Shown here: in pieces, positions 46,182 through 53,137 of the stretch
How positions within the stretch are numbered: the stretch's first letter is position 1
Layout: every line of letters begins with the position of its first letter
Source of the DNA: an uncultured Bacteroidales bacterium
GTDB lineage: Bacteria; Bacteroidota; Bacteroidia; Bacteroidales; Paludibacteraceae
Assembly (NCBI GenBank): GCA_902798015.1
Contig: CADBVL010000002.1
Span: forward strand, 1-59,888
DNA length: 59,888 nt
Direction of reading: 5' to 3'
Translations under genes and position numbers: made by a program
Notes under the pieces: model-generated
The model's input: only the letters and a program-made list of their open reading frames with translations
The model's database searches: none
Told to the model about the DNA's origin: nothing

Positions 46182-47009
46182 CTACAATAGTTTCTTTAGC
46201 TCCTCAATATGCGTGGCGCTCATCTTGGTGAAGGCAAAGAGCCGTTTGCCCGCATCTTTTAATGATGCTCCGATGAGATAAATTGTTTGGTTGTCAATAA
46301 TCATAAACCGATCATGCACGCGGTTCGTTTGATGGAGAGATAAGTTTCCGTATTGGCTGTTAAATTTATCACCTGCCAGTTTCAGCGCTTTCGTAACTTC
46401 TTTCGTGTAAACTTTTACTTCAACCCCGCGCTTTTTCTCACTCAGCATTGTCAATACTGACTCATCTACAAACTCATACGCGTCATAAATCTGCCCGTCT
46501 ACAAATATCCCTTCCCGCGGAGGCAGTGATGTGCGAATGAAGAAATCTACTTTGTCTTGTAATTCGTGTATCTGCTCCGTATGTTCTTGTAATTTGCTAT
46601 CTATCCGTTGCTCCATGTAACGAAGATGCGGATTCTGAGCATATCCTTTCAATAAATAATCTTTCAAAATACGGCTTGCCCATTGTCTAAACCGAACACC
46701 CCTTTGGCTCTTTACACGGTAACCGACAGAAATGATGACATCTAAATTATATACCGCTGTCGGTCTGTATTTGAATTGAGTATTATGCAAAATCTGCATA
46801 TTACTTTTATCCAACTCACCCTCTGCAAAGATATTGTTGATGTGACGAGCGATAACAGATTGATCCTTCTGGAATAAATCTGCCATCTGTTTTTGAGTCA
46901 GCCATACCGTTTCCTCTGCCAGTTGTACATCTAATTGCACTGCGTTGTCTGCGCTGCGATATACAACCACATTCTCCTCTTGCCCGTATGTCTTTATTTC
47001 ATTTGCCAT
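46182..47009 (-). CDS. RhuM-like protein with C-terminal PLD-like domain
   Basis: 275 residues. The N-terminal half is the RhuM/Bro-type DNA-associated domain (VDVQLAEETVWLTQKQMADLF as LAEETVWLTQKQMADLF; FKYRPTAVYNLDVIISVGYR). The C-terminal half (about 165-275) ends with HDRFMIIDNQTIYLIGASLK, like the HxKxxxxD motif of phospholipase D nucleases with Arg in place of Lys. Proteins of this type occur in genomic islands and next to restriction or phage-defence genes. It is the first gene of the RhuM-RES-ParA operon. I see no consensus promoter in front of it; the upstream region is repeat-filled up to a 25-bp inverted repeat at 47197. Confidence 0.75.
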   Translation of the reverse strand: MANEIKTYGQEENVVVYRSADNAVQLDVQLAEETVWLTQKQMADLFQKDQSVIARHINNIFAEGELDKSNMQILHNTQFKYRPTAVYNLDVIISVGYRVKSQRGVRFRQWASRILKDYLLKGYAQNPHLRYMEQRIDSKLQEHTEQIHELQDKVDFFIRTSLPPREGIFVDGQIYDAYEFVDESVLTMLSEKKRGVEVKVYTKEVTKALKLAGDKFNSQYGNLSLHQTNRVHDRFMIIDNQTIYLIGASLKDAGKRLFAFTKMSATHIEELKKLL

Positions 47010-47196
47010 ATCTTGTTGTTTTCTATATCTTTTCTCTTTCGGTTCTTAAAAATTTGCACTGAGATTCTTGAGATTCTTGAGACACTTTGCACTCAACTAT
47101 CTCAACTGTCTCACTTTTCTCACACGTACTTTGAACCTTATTATATCCTTATTATGTCCTACTTTTATGCAGGTTATTACCTGTTCAGAATTTTTA

Positions 47197-47221
47197 CTTG
47201 TTCCTTTTCGGACTAAGCTTG
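47197..47221 (+). repeat. 25-bp inverted-repeat unit, left copy 1
   Basis: It starts CTTGTTCCTTTTCGG and ends ACTAAGCTTG. It is identical to 47574-47598 and the exact reverse complement of 50617-50641. Its short core CTTGTTCCTTTT recurs around the region. Confidence 0.9.
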
Positions 47222-47390
47222 TGTCTGTTTCCTACTCAACTTCGAGGTTCTTACCTTCCAATCGTTAGTTATTAGTTAGATCTTCGTTCGTTTTTCGTTA
47301 GATATTCAGCTACCCACAGACTACCGTCACCTACCCCATTCAACGCAAAAATTGGCTTTGCACTTTCTGCACTTTTTGCGAAAAATGTCG

Positions 47391-47551
47391 TGTCGCTTTG
47401 TCGCTTTGTCGCTTTCTTTTTTTTTGTGCGTGAGACTGTTGAAACTTTGAGACTTTCGCACATATCTCTCTCATTTACAAGCTCTTACAAAGTCTCATCA
47501 AAGTTTCAAAGTTCCATCTTTTTTCTTCTTTTCAATAGCGACATAGCGACA
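47391..47551. repeat. Nested imperfect palindrome
   Basis: Outer arms TGTCGCTTTGTCGCT (47391-47405) and AGCGACATAGCGACA (47537-47551); inner arms GAAACTTTGAGACTTT (47441-47456) and 47489-47507 with a 3-nt insertion. Together they could fold as one long hairpin. Confidence 0.7.
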
Positions 47552-47573
47552 TTATTTATGTTCTTTTATCCAG

Positions 47574-47598
47574 CTTGTTCCTTTTCGGACTAAGCTTG
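47574..47598 (+). repeat. 25-bp inverted-repeat unit, left copy 2
   Basis: Identical to 47197-47221 and inverted relative to 50617-50641. The following TGTCTTTTTT also resembles the sequence after copy 1. Confidence 0.9.
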
Positions 47599-47762
47599 TG
47601 TCTTTTTTATCTACCTTGTGTCTTTTTTTGTCCAAAACCTCTTTCAAAAAAGACACAATCCTCTGTTTCTTTCGCCCTCTTCCGTGCGTAGTTATATTTG
47701 CTATTTCTATTCGTAGTTATTAGTATCTTCTTTTCTTATCGCGCGTGAATGGTGTATACGCA

Positions 47763-47802
47763 CAAAAAAAACGGCAACTCTATTGATTAGTAGAATTGCC
47801 GT
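47763..47802 (-). terminator. Terminator after the toxin gene
   Basis: On the minus strand, ACGGCAATTCTA and TAGAGTTGCCGT pair over 12 bp (one G-U) around an 8-nt loop, followed by eight T. Confidence 0.85.
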
Positions 47803-47830
47803 TGTGTATGTTAAAATGTTTAGTAAGCGA

Positions 47831-48148
47831 CTAACAGAAAAGTAGTTCGTGACACGCTTCGTAAACAACAACCACTTTCTCTCCGGATGGTATCGTCTCT
47901 ATTTTGTATCCAAAATGAAAACCATCAACATAATAGTCTTTATAACCTTTTTGAACCCATGAAAGATGCCGCGTTTGCTTGTGGTCGGTAGGTGCGTATG
48001 TTCCCAATTTCTTTAACTCATTAATAAGACGTTGCTCCTTCTTTAGAACAGTGGCCTCATCTAATGTGGGATGTTTCTTGAGATTGTATTCATAGAACTC
48101 AACTAAATCCAAGAACACCTCATCCTCAATACGCACCTCCAAGCTCAT
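47831..48148 (-). CDS. Putative RelE/ParE-like toxin
   Basis: 105 residues. The pattern of short strands with late basic and aromatic residues (RHLSWVQKGYKDYYVDG, then FHFGYKIETI and EKVVVVYEACHEL) is like small RelE/ParE-fold toxins, but the match is weak and by eye. The start ATG overlaps the stop of a 42-codon upstream ORF (TAATG), typical of coupled toxin-antitoxin pairs. A strong terminator follows and a consensus promoter precedes the pair. It lies inside the candidate invertible segment. Confidence 0.6.
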   Translation of the reverse strand: MSLEVRIEDEVFLDLVEFYEYNLKKHPTLDEATVLKKEQRLINELKKLGTYAPTDHKQTRHLSWVQKGYKDYYVDGFHFGYKIETIPSGEKVVVVYEACHELLFC

Positions 48149-48276
48149 TATCCTTGAAAATGTTTATGAATAACATTCTTGAGAGCAGAATCCAACTCTT
48201 CAATAGTATGAAGGCTTTCCCACTTCTCTTCGGAGATAGTTCCCTGCAGAACCGGCTGTCTTAATGCTGCTTCCAT
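48148..48276 (-). CDS. Short ORF coupled to the toxin (putative antitoxin)
   Basis: 42 residues: MEAALRQPVLQGTISEEKW, then ESLHTIEELDSALKNVIHK and HFQG. It reads from ATG at 48276 to TAA overlapping the toxin ATG. Acidic and helical, it is much shorter than usual antitoxins. It has the promoter 48314-48345 about 40 nt upstream. Coupling and size suggest an antitoxin, but there is no recognisable DNA-binding fold. Confidence 0.55.
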   Translation of the reverse strand: MEAALRQPVLQGTISEEKWESLHTIEELDSALKNVIHKHFQG

Positions 48277-48313
48277 ATTCGTCAGTTTTATTGTTTTTTG
48301 CAATTTTGCGGTG

Positions 48314-48345
48314 CAAAATTACTGCTTTTTTCTGACATATGCAAG
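48314..48345 (-). promoter_or_regulatory. Promoter of the toxin-antitoxin pair
   Basis: Minus strand CTTG (48345-48342), 20 bp, TAATTTTG (48321-48314). Confidence 0.75.
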
Positions 48346-48706
48346 CGTTTAACGAAAAAATATCTATTTTTCTCGTCTTTTTTAGGCAATTCTACTATGT
48401 CAAAGATCTTTTCGTTCCTTTTTATAGTACCGAACGATAGTACTCTATCTATTCCTTCACCCGTTAATTCATTCAACGCTCACTCGTTCATTCGTTCACT
48501 CGTTCATCCCCCTCGGGGCAACGATTTCTTTGTTCGGGGCGATTGGCTATTACGGATGATAGTATTTGCATTTGCGGAAATAATGCCCAAAACAAACGGT
48601 CGTTTATCTAGAGCCAATCTCCCATCCTTCCGCTCTTGCCTATTTAATCATCTTCTTCACGCGTATATATACACGCTCGCGAAATACAAAACAGCCCATT
48701 CGAGTG

Positions 48707-48738
48707 CAAAATTACACAAAATCTCCGACATACACAAA
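48707..48738 (-). promoter_or_regulatory. Minus-strand promoter without a clear gene
   Basis: TTTG (48738-48735), 20 bp, TAATTTTG (48714-48707). Only a degraded or short ORF lies downstream. Confidence 0.65.
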
Positions 48739-48902
48739 TATATTTTATATATTTCCGTCAAAAAAGTGATTTTCGCCGAATATTCTACAAAATACACCTT
48801 GTCCGTCAATTTTTACACATTTGCCTGGCTCAAATTAAAGGACCGTTTAATTTATACCAGTGAAGAGGACACGAGTTGCGTTGATTTTCGGTCTTTGAGG
48901 TA

Positions 48903-48932
48903 TTGATATATGCGAAATAAGCAGTACCTTTG
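48903..48932 (+). promoter_or_regulatory. Promoter of the invertase gene
   Basis: TTG (48903-48905), 19 bp, TACCTTTG (48925-48932). The predicted start is about 5 nt before the ATG at 48944. Confidence 0.7.
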
Positions 48933-48943
48933 CGGAAAAAAGT

Positions 48944-49555
48944 ATGAGGAGGTATGGTTACATTCGCGTGAGCAGCGACAAACAGACAGTTGAGAACCAG
49001 CGGTTTGAGATCAATCAGTTTTGCCAACAGGAAGGATTGACAATTGACGGATGGATTGAAGAGACGGTTTCCGGCACCAGGACTTACACCCAACGCCGGC
49101 TGGGAGAGTTGATACAGCAAGCGGGCAAAGGGGACATCATCATCTGCAGCGAGTTGAGCCGGTTGGGGCGCAACCTGTATATGATCATGGAGATCCTCAG
49201 TCAATGTATGAGTCGCGGGTGTCACGTATGGACCATCAAAGACGGCTATCGCTTGGGCGATGACATCCAGTCGAAAGTGCTGGCATTTGCCTTCGGTCTC
49301 TCGGCGGAGATTGAGCGCAACCTCATCAGTCAGCGAACCAAAGAGGCGTTAGCCCGCATGAAGGCGGAAGGCAAGCATCTCGGCCGGCCGGAAGGCAGTA
49401 AAACGCGCAAAAAAGCGCTTGCGCTCTATCAGCACGAAGCGTTTATTCTACAAGAACTGGAACAGGGCACGCCCATACGGGAGATAGCCCGGAAGCTGCA
49501 TTGCAGCCGCAACACGGTGAGAAACTACATTCAAGCATATATCATGGAGGAGTGA
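48944..49555 (+). CDS. Mpi-family serine DNA invertase
   Basis: 203-residue small serine recombinase. The catalytic domain opens RRYGYIRVSSDKQTVENQRF, with catalytic Ser10. The family core follows (ICSELSRLGRNLYMIMEIL, VWTIKDGYRLGDDIQSKVLA, FGLSAEIERNLISQRTKEAL), and a C-terminal helix-turn-helix (GTPIREIARKLHCSRNTVRN). This closely follows the pattern of Bacteroides master invertase Mpi, which flips many promoter segments. It is enclosed by 25-bp inverted repeats (47197/47574 and 50617) and followed after 5 nt by the folded element. Likely substrates are promoter or leader segments of surface genes here or elsewhere. The gene symbol is left blank because orthology to mpi was not tested. Confidence 0.9.
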   Translation: MRRYGYIRVSSDKQTVENQRFEINQFCQQEGLTIDGWIEETVSGTRTYTQRRLGELIQQAGKGDIIICSELSRLGRNLYMIMEILSQCMSRGCHVWTIKDGYRLGDDIQSKVLAFAFGLSAEIERNLISQRTKEALARMKAEGKHLGRPEGSKTRKKALALYQHEAFILQELEQGTPIREIARKLHCSRNTVRNYIQAYIMEE

Positions 49556-49560
49556 AAGCG

Positions 49561-49653
49561 CTCGGATAATACTCTTCGGGGTACCGGCCCCATGCCTACG
49601 AGTTTTGGCGTACCCCTTCGCCAAAACATGCCCCCGAGAGAGCATATTCCGAG
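49561..49653 (-). ncRNA. Folded element of unknown class, copy 2
   Basis: Minus strand. Outer stem CTCGGAATATGCTC with GAGTATTATCCGAG (one G-U, small internal loop). Then GGGGGC, a perfect 9-bp hairpin GTTTTGGCG/CGCCAAAAC, the core TCGTAGGCA, one variable base, then GGGGCCGGTACCCCGA, and the closing strand. Core and layout equal copy 1 (19087-19180) while stems differ but still pair. The hairpin loop (AAGGGGTA) could pair with TACCCC in the core. It lies antisense, 5 nt after the invertase stop. Confidence 0.5.
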
Positions 49654-49861
49654 CTAAGAACGTTGAACGAATGAACGTTGAACGAATGAACAAAAACAAA
49701 TAAAACACTGCGATGCTGGAAGTATAATGTAATCAAAAACGAAAACAAAAATAAAAAAAATAGCATCGCAGCAAAAACATAAAAAAGATTTGATCTCTAT
49801 AAAGAAAGAGAAGAGAGCAGTAGCTTGTATCTTTTTGACGGAAAAATACAAGAAAAAGATA

Positions 49862-49886
49862 CAAGCCTGGTCCGAAAAGGAACAAG
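49862..49886 (-). repeat. 25-bp inverted-repeat unit, diverged right copy
   Basis: It matches the reverse complement of 47197-47221 at 23 of 25 positions and lies just before leader copy 2. Confidence 0.8.
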
Positions 49887-49890
49887 TAAA

Positions 49891-49985
49891 GCAGGGGTAC
49901 AGGCTATAGGTCATTGGGTTAGCCTATGGGCACAAAAATGCACATGTTGCATATATAATAAGGAATAATATAAAAATCAAACAAT
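49891..49985 (+). promoter_or_regulatory. Cassette leader element, copy 2
   Basis: GCAGGGGTACAGGCTATAGG, then TCATTGGGTTAGCCTATG; AGGCTA and TAGCCT pair around ATTGGGT. It leads into the remnant gene at 49986. Confidence 0.65.
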
Positions 49986-50060
49986 ATGAAAAATTTAATT
50001 ACTTATTTGTCAAAAAAGAGTTTATCTCTCGGGAATGACTCGGAAATGGTTCGGGGATGA
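49986..50060 (+). pseudogene. Remnant of a third cassette leader gene
   Basis: A 24-codon ORF (MKNLITYLSKKSLSL, then GNDSEMVRG) follows leader copy 2 exactly as the first cassette genes follow copies 1 and 3. The start resembles theirs (MKKLNELQSYLTRLR; MRNLFLTKTRWL), but the sequence dissolves into degenerate tandem repeats. It is read as a deletion remnant of a former cassette. Confidence 0.5.
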
Positions 50061-50170
50061 CTCGGGAATGATTCGAGAACGGATTGGAAAAATAAGGACT
50101 AAAGTCTAGGATTACCAGGTAAATGGAAGGTGAATGGGTAAGGAATGGATAAGGAATATATAAGCAATAA
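50031..50170. repeat. Degenerate 10-bp tandem repeats
   Basis: Units like TCGGGAATGA and GGTAAGGAAT repeat with frequent substitutions. They resemble the units inside trmO (17979-18032). Confidence 0.7.
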
Positions 50171-50616
50171 CTAAAGTGGGGAGAGGAGCGAGGTGATCTT
50201 TTAAAGAAAAAAATGCATGGCATAGTTGACACAGTTGACATAGTTAGAGCGGAAGTGTGCCAAGAGTGTCAAGAGTGTCATGTAAATTTTTAATAAGTAC
50301 AAAAACAAATAAAACACTTTTGAAATGATTGTCTATAGTTTTTATGGTTAATCGAAAACGCGGCAGCTTGGTTGTGGCCAACCGGATGAATTTTACGAGA
50401 CTCTACTTGTAAGCAAGCTCCCAGATAGACTCTTGTAGGCATTCCATCCCGTATGGTGAAAAGACCATCCTGCTGCCTTAAGAAAACAAATAAGAAAACA
50501 AGCCGAAAACAATTATTTATTACCAATCATTCAAAAGCAATAAACAGAAAAAAAATCTCATTCTCGGTAAGGGGAGGGAAATAATAGACTTGTTCCCTTT
50601 GGAGGCAAAAAAGGAA

Positions 50617-50641
50617 CAAGCTTAGTCCGAAAAGGAACAAG
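50617..50641 (-). repeat. 25-bp inverted-repeat unit, right copy
   Basis: Exact reverse complement of 47197-47221 and 47574-47598. It is followed by further AAAAAGGAACAAG units and, after 25 nt, leader copy 3. It marks the right end of the candidate invertible segment. Confidence 0.9.
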
Positions 50642-50665
50642 TTAAACAAAAAAGGAACAAGGTGA

Positions 50666-50745
50666 GCAGGGGTACAGGCTATAGGTTATTGGGTTAGGCT
50701 ATGGTCACAAATAACAAAAGCGAATAATATAAAATACAAAATGAT
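50666..50745 (+). promoter_or_regulatory. Cassette leader element, copy 3
   Basis: GCAGGGGTACAGGCTATAGG, then TTATTGGGTTAGGCTATGG, TCACAAA and AATATAAAATACAAAATGAT to the ATG at 50746. No TAnnTTTG promoter lies between it and the invertase. Confidence 0.65.
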
Positions 50746-53103
50746 ATGAGAAATCTATTTTTAACCAAAACACGATGGTTGGTGACCATCATGTTATTAA
50801 TCACAATCGGCGTTAGTTTCGTCTGGGGCGACACAAAGACTTTTGACAACTTTACAGGGCTTGGTTCGAGTTCATATTCGTCAGGCAGTACAACCTCATC
50901 TCCAATTACTTTGAGTTCGACAGGCTGGTACGGGTATAGTGCCAGCCAGCTGAGAGTAAAATCCGGTTGTACAATAAGCGTCTCCTGTAGTGATGGTTAC
51001 AAAATTACAAAAGTTGTTTTTACAGCGACAAGTACCAGTTATAACAAATTATCATCACCGGTAAGTTGGAGTGGAACGACAGGAACATTTACTGATGCAA
51101 GTGGAGTCACTTCGCAAGCATTCTCCAACTCCGCTCAATGCCGTTTTAGTTCTATTGTAGTTACCTATGAATCTACAGGAGGAGGGGGAGGAACTTCATA
51201 TACCTTAGTGACTAATGCTGCATCCTTGTCTGCGGGAGATGTTATAGTTTTTGGTAGTGCATCAGCTAACAAAGTTGCAGGAAATTTGTCGGGTACGTAC
51301 TTAGTAGCCAATACAGCTACGATAAGCGAAGGGGTGCTTACTGCGGAAAGTGCTTTGGAATTTACACTGAGTAAATCTGGAGATAACTGGATTTTTAACA
51401 ATAGTACGAACCAACTTCGCGCAGCTTCAAGCTCTTCATTAGCTTTGACCAATAGTGGAGGATGTGAGACGTGGACCATTTCTATTTCCAGCAACAATGC
51501 GACCATTACCTCCACCAATGCAAGTTATGGTACATTATATTACAACTCCGGGAGCCCACGTTTTAGAAACTATACTTCTGCGCAAGCCGTTATTCAAATA
51601 TATAGGAAAGAGGTCGGTTGTAGTGACCCGACTGCGCTGAGCAAAGGAGCTACAACGCATGCAACTACAGGCGGAAACGGGCAGCAAGTACTCAACTGGA
51701 GCGGAAGTCCGAGTAACTATGAGGTATATTATAAGCAGAATAGTTCAACACCTTCAGCAAGCCAAGAGCCTTCTCGAATAATTAACGGAGCAAAAACATG
51801 TACCCTAACAGGTTTGACGGCCGGAACATATTATTGGTGGGTGCGCTCTATTTGCGGTGACGAGAAAGGCGACTGGGTTGCCGGCACGAGTTTTACGATT
51901 AATGGTATCAAACTGGGAGGTACTATTCCTGTCGCATTTGGGTCTGTTGAACAAGGTAGTTCTGTGACAAGCAAAACCATTAACGTAACCGGAGTCGGAT
52001 TGGCAAGCGGAACTAATATTACCGCCTCCTTCCCCACCGGTAGTCCATTTAGTGTATCCCCAACATCAGTGGCGTATAATGCAAGTAGTGCGACGTTAAC
52101 TATTTCGGCCTCATCAGCAACAGTTGGTGCCTATGACCAAAACTTAACGCTTTCCTATGGCAGTACATATTCTGCCACTGTAAGGGTCACCATGACGGTA
52201 TACTGCGAGAAAAGCGTAACATTGGCGCACAATAGTCCATCGAATGGAACGGTAAGTTTCTCTCCTACGGGGCCGATAGCAAGTTGTGCCGGAGCCGTGA
52301 ATACAACGATGACTATTACTCCTGCAGCAGGTTATCAGTTGACAGGATGGAGCACCAGCGGTGTAAGCCCGTCAAGCACAAACCCTGCCGTCTCTACATC
52401 GGGAAGCGCGAGCCAAGCAGCCCAGAGCATAGCTTTAACTTTCGCTCAAGGTACGAATGGTACATATACTGCTAATGCAACATTCTCAGCCAAGCCGTTG
52501 AATAGTATTTCTCTATCTCCGGCATCCGGCATCGTGTATGTTGGGCAATATGCAGAATTCACCATCACATATGACCCAGCGGACATTTTGACGAAAGGAA
52601 CAACATTAGTTTCTACTCCGAGTTATTGTGTAACCACGGGTACAACGAATACGACCTTAAAAATAACAGGAGGCCGAGGTGGCGTTACTATTACAGAGGA
52701 TGTGACAGAGACGGTGAGCATCCAAGCGAATGCAGATAACACCAAGACCGCAGACGTCTCTATTACAGTCAAGCCCTTACCTCTTGTACATTTCGTAGAT
52801 ATCATACATAGTTATGAATTTTCAGATGTGGCAGGCACGATAGAGGATAATGCTTTAGTATCTAACAAAACAACCCCTACGCATGAGGAGTTCAGTGGTT
52901 CCGGAGGAGCGAATGCCTGTGAAAACCAACATACTCGCTTAGTGGGCTGGGTTGAAAAGAACTGGGCAGATGAACATCCGAATGCGACTAAAGAAACGAT
53001 GGAAGCCGCAGATACCGGAATCTACTTTACAGCCGGCGCGACCATCAATGTATTGACCTATAATGGAAATACCTATTACGCCGTTTGGGCGAAGTTACAA
53101 TAA
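50746..53103 (+). CDS. Secreted repeat protein, first gene of cassette B (785 aa)
   Basis: The signal peptide ends WLVTIMLLITIGVSFVWG. A Ser/Thr-rich beta region (about 28-150) is followed by a trefoil-like module (about 153-295: LVTNAASLSAGDVIVFGSAS ... LYYNSGSPRFRNYTSAQAVI), a fibronectin III-like domain (YEVYYKQNSSTP ... GTYYWWVRSICG) and an Ig-like sheet (GGTIPVAFGSVEQGSSV). Then comes an InlB-type repeat (GYQLTGWSTSGVSP) and an ending, NTYYAVWAKLQ, without the sorting-like tail. It is the positional and domain counterpart of the 518-aa gene in cassette A and lies 34 nt before the 1494-aa gene. Likely exported surface protein; ligand unknown. Confidence 0.75.
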   Translation: MRNLFLTKTRWLVTIMLLITIGVSFVWGDTKTFDNFTGLGSSSYSSGSTTSSPITLSSTGWYGYSASQLRVKSGCTISVSCSDGYKITKVVFTATSTSYNKLSSPVSWSGTTGTFTDASGVTSQAFSNSAQCRFSSIVVTYESTGGGGGTSYTLVTNAASLSAGDVIVFGSASANKVAGNLSGTYLVANTATISEGVLTAESALEFTLSKSGDNWIFNNSTNQLRAASSSSLALTNSGGCETWTISISSNNATITSTNASYGTLYYNSGSPRFRNYTSAQAVIQIYRKEVGCSDPTALSKGATTHATTGGNGQQVLNWSGSPSNYEVYYKQNSSTPSASQEPSRIINGAKTCTLTGLTAGTYYWWVRSICGDEKGDWVAGTSFTINGIKLGGTIPVAFGSVEQGSSVTSKTINVTGVGLASGTNITASFPTGSPFSVSPTSVAYNASSATLTISASSATVGAYDQNLTLSYGSTYSATVRVTMTVYCEKSVTLAHNSPSNGTVSFSPTGPIASCAGAVNTTMTITPAAGYQLTGWSTSGVSPSSTNPAVSTSGSASQAAQSIALTFAQGTNGTYTANATFSAKPLNSISLSPASGIVYVGQYAEFTITYDPADILTKGTTLVSTPSYCVTTGTTNTTLKITGGRGGVTITEDVTETVSIQANADNTKTADVSITVKPLPLVHFVDIIHSYEFSDVAGTIEDNALVSNKTTPTHEEFSGSGGANACENQHTRLVGWVEKNWADEHPNATKETMEAADTGIYFTAGATINVLTYNGNTYYAVWAKLQ

Positions 53104-53137
53104 TCGAATTGAAACTTTTAATTGAAAGGAATTTATT

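Larger units (their letters stand above)
47010..47830. other. Repeat-rich intergenic region upstream of RhuM
   Basis: No gene is supported. It contains GAGATTCTT tandem units (47066-47090), two copies of the 25-bp inverted-repeat unit (47197, 47574), a nested palindrome (47391-47551), further CTTGTGTCTTTTT units (47595-47630), and the toxin terminator (47763-47802). Confidence 0.75.
48277..48943. other. Intergenic region between toxin-antitoxin pair and invertase
   Basis: No convincing gene. It holds minus-strand promoters at 48314-48345 and 48707-48738, ATTCATTCGTT-type repeats (48465-48510) and the invertase promoter. A minus-strand ORF at 48288-48476 (62 aa) and traces with stops further upstream may be a decayed gene read from the 48707 promoter. 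Confidence 0.6.
49556..50745. other. Repeat-rich leader region of cassette B
   Basis: In order: folded element copy 2; AACGTTGAACGAATG tandem; an inverted repeat CTGCGATGCT/AGCATCGCAG (49708-49771); another, 14 bp, GCTTGTATCTTTTT/AAAAAGATACAAGC (49823-49866); an imperfect 25-bp unit (49862); leader copy 2 and a remnant gene; TCGGGAATGA-type units; GTTGACA and AAGAGTGTC tandem units; the right 25-bp unit; and leader copy 3. No gene other than the remnant is supported. Confidence 0.75.

Noticed and set aside
48288..48476. Minus-strand ORF of 62 codons between the TA pair and the invertase
   Set aside because: It looks partly protein-like but overlaps the TA promoter at its end and a repeat at its start; no family recognised. 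Kept only as a note in the region entry.
48298..48906. Plus-strand ORF of 202 codons
   Set aside because: It crosses opposite-strand promoters and ATTCATTCGTT-type repeats, and its composition is not protein-like.
47391..50170. CRISPR array
   Set aside because: The repeats are short, adjacent and degenerate, with no regular spacers and no cas genes.
50290..50526. Minus-strand ORF of 78 codons before cassette B
   Set aside because: No start context, no family, and it lies in repeat-rich leader DNA; possibly a fragment but not supportable.
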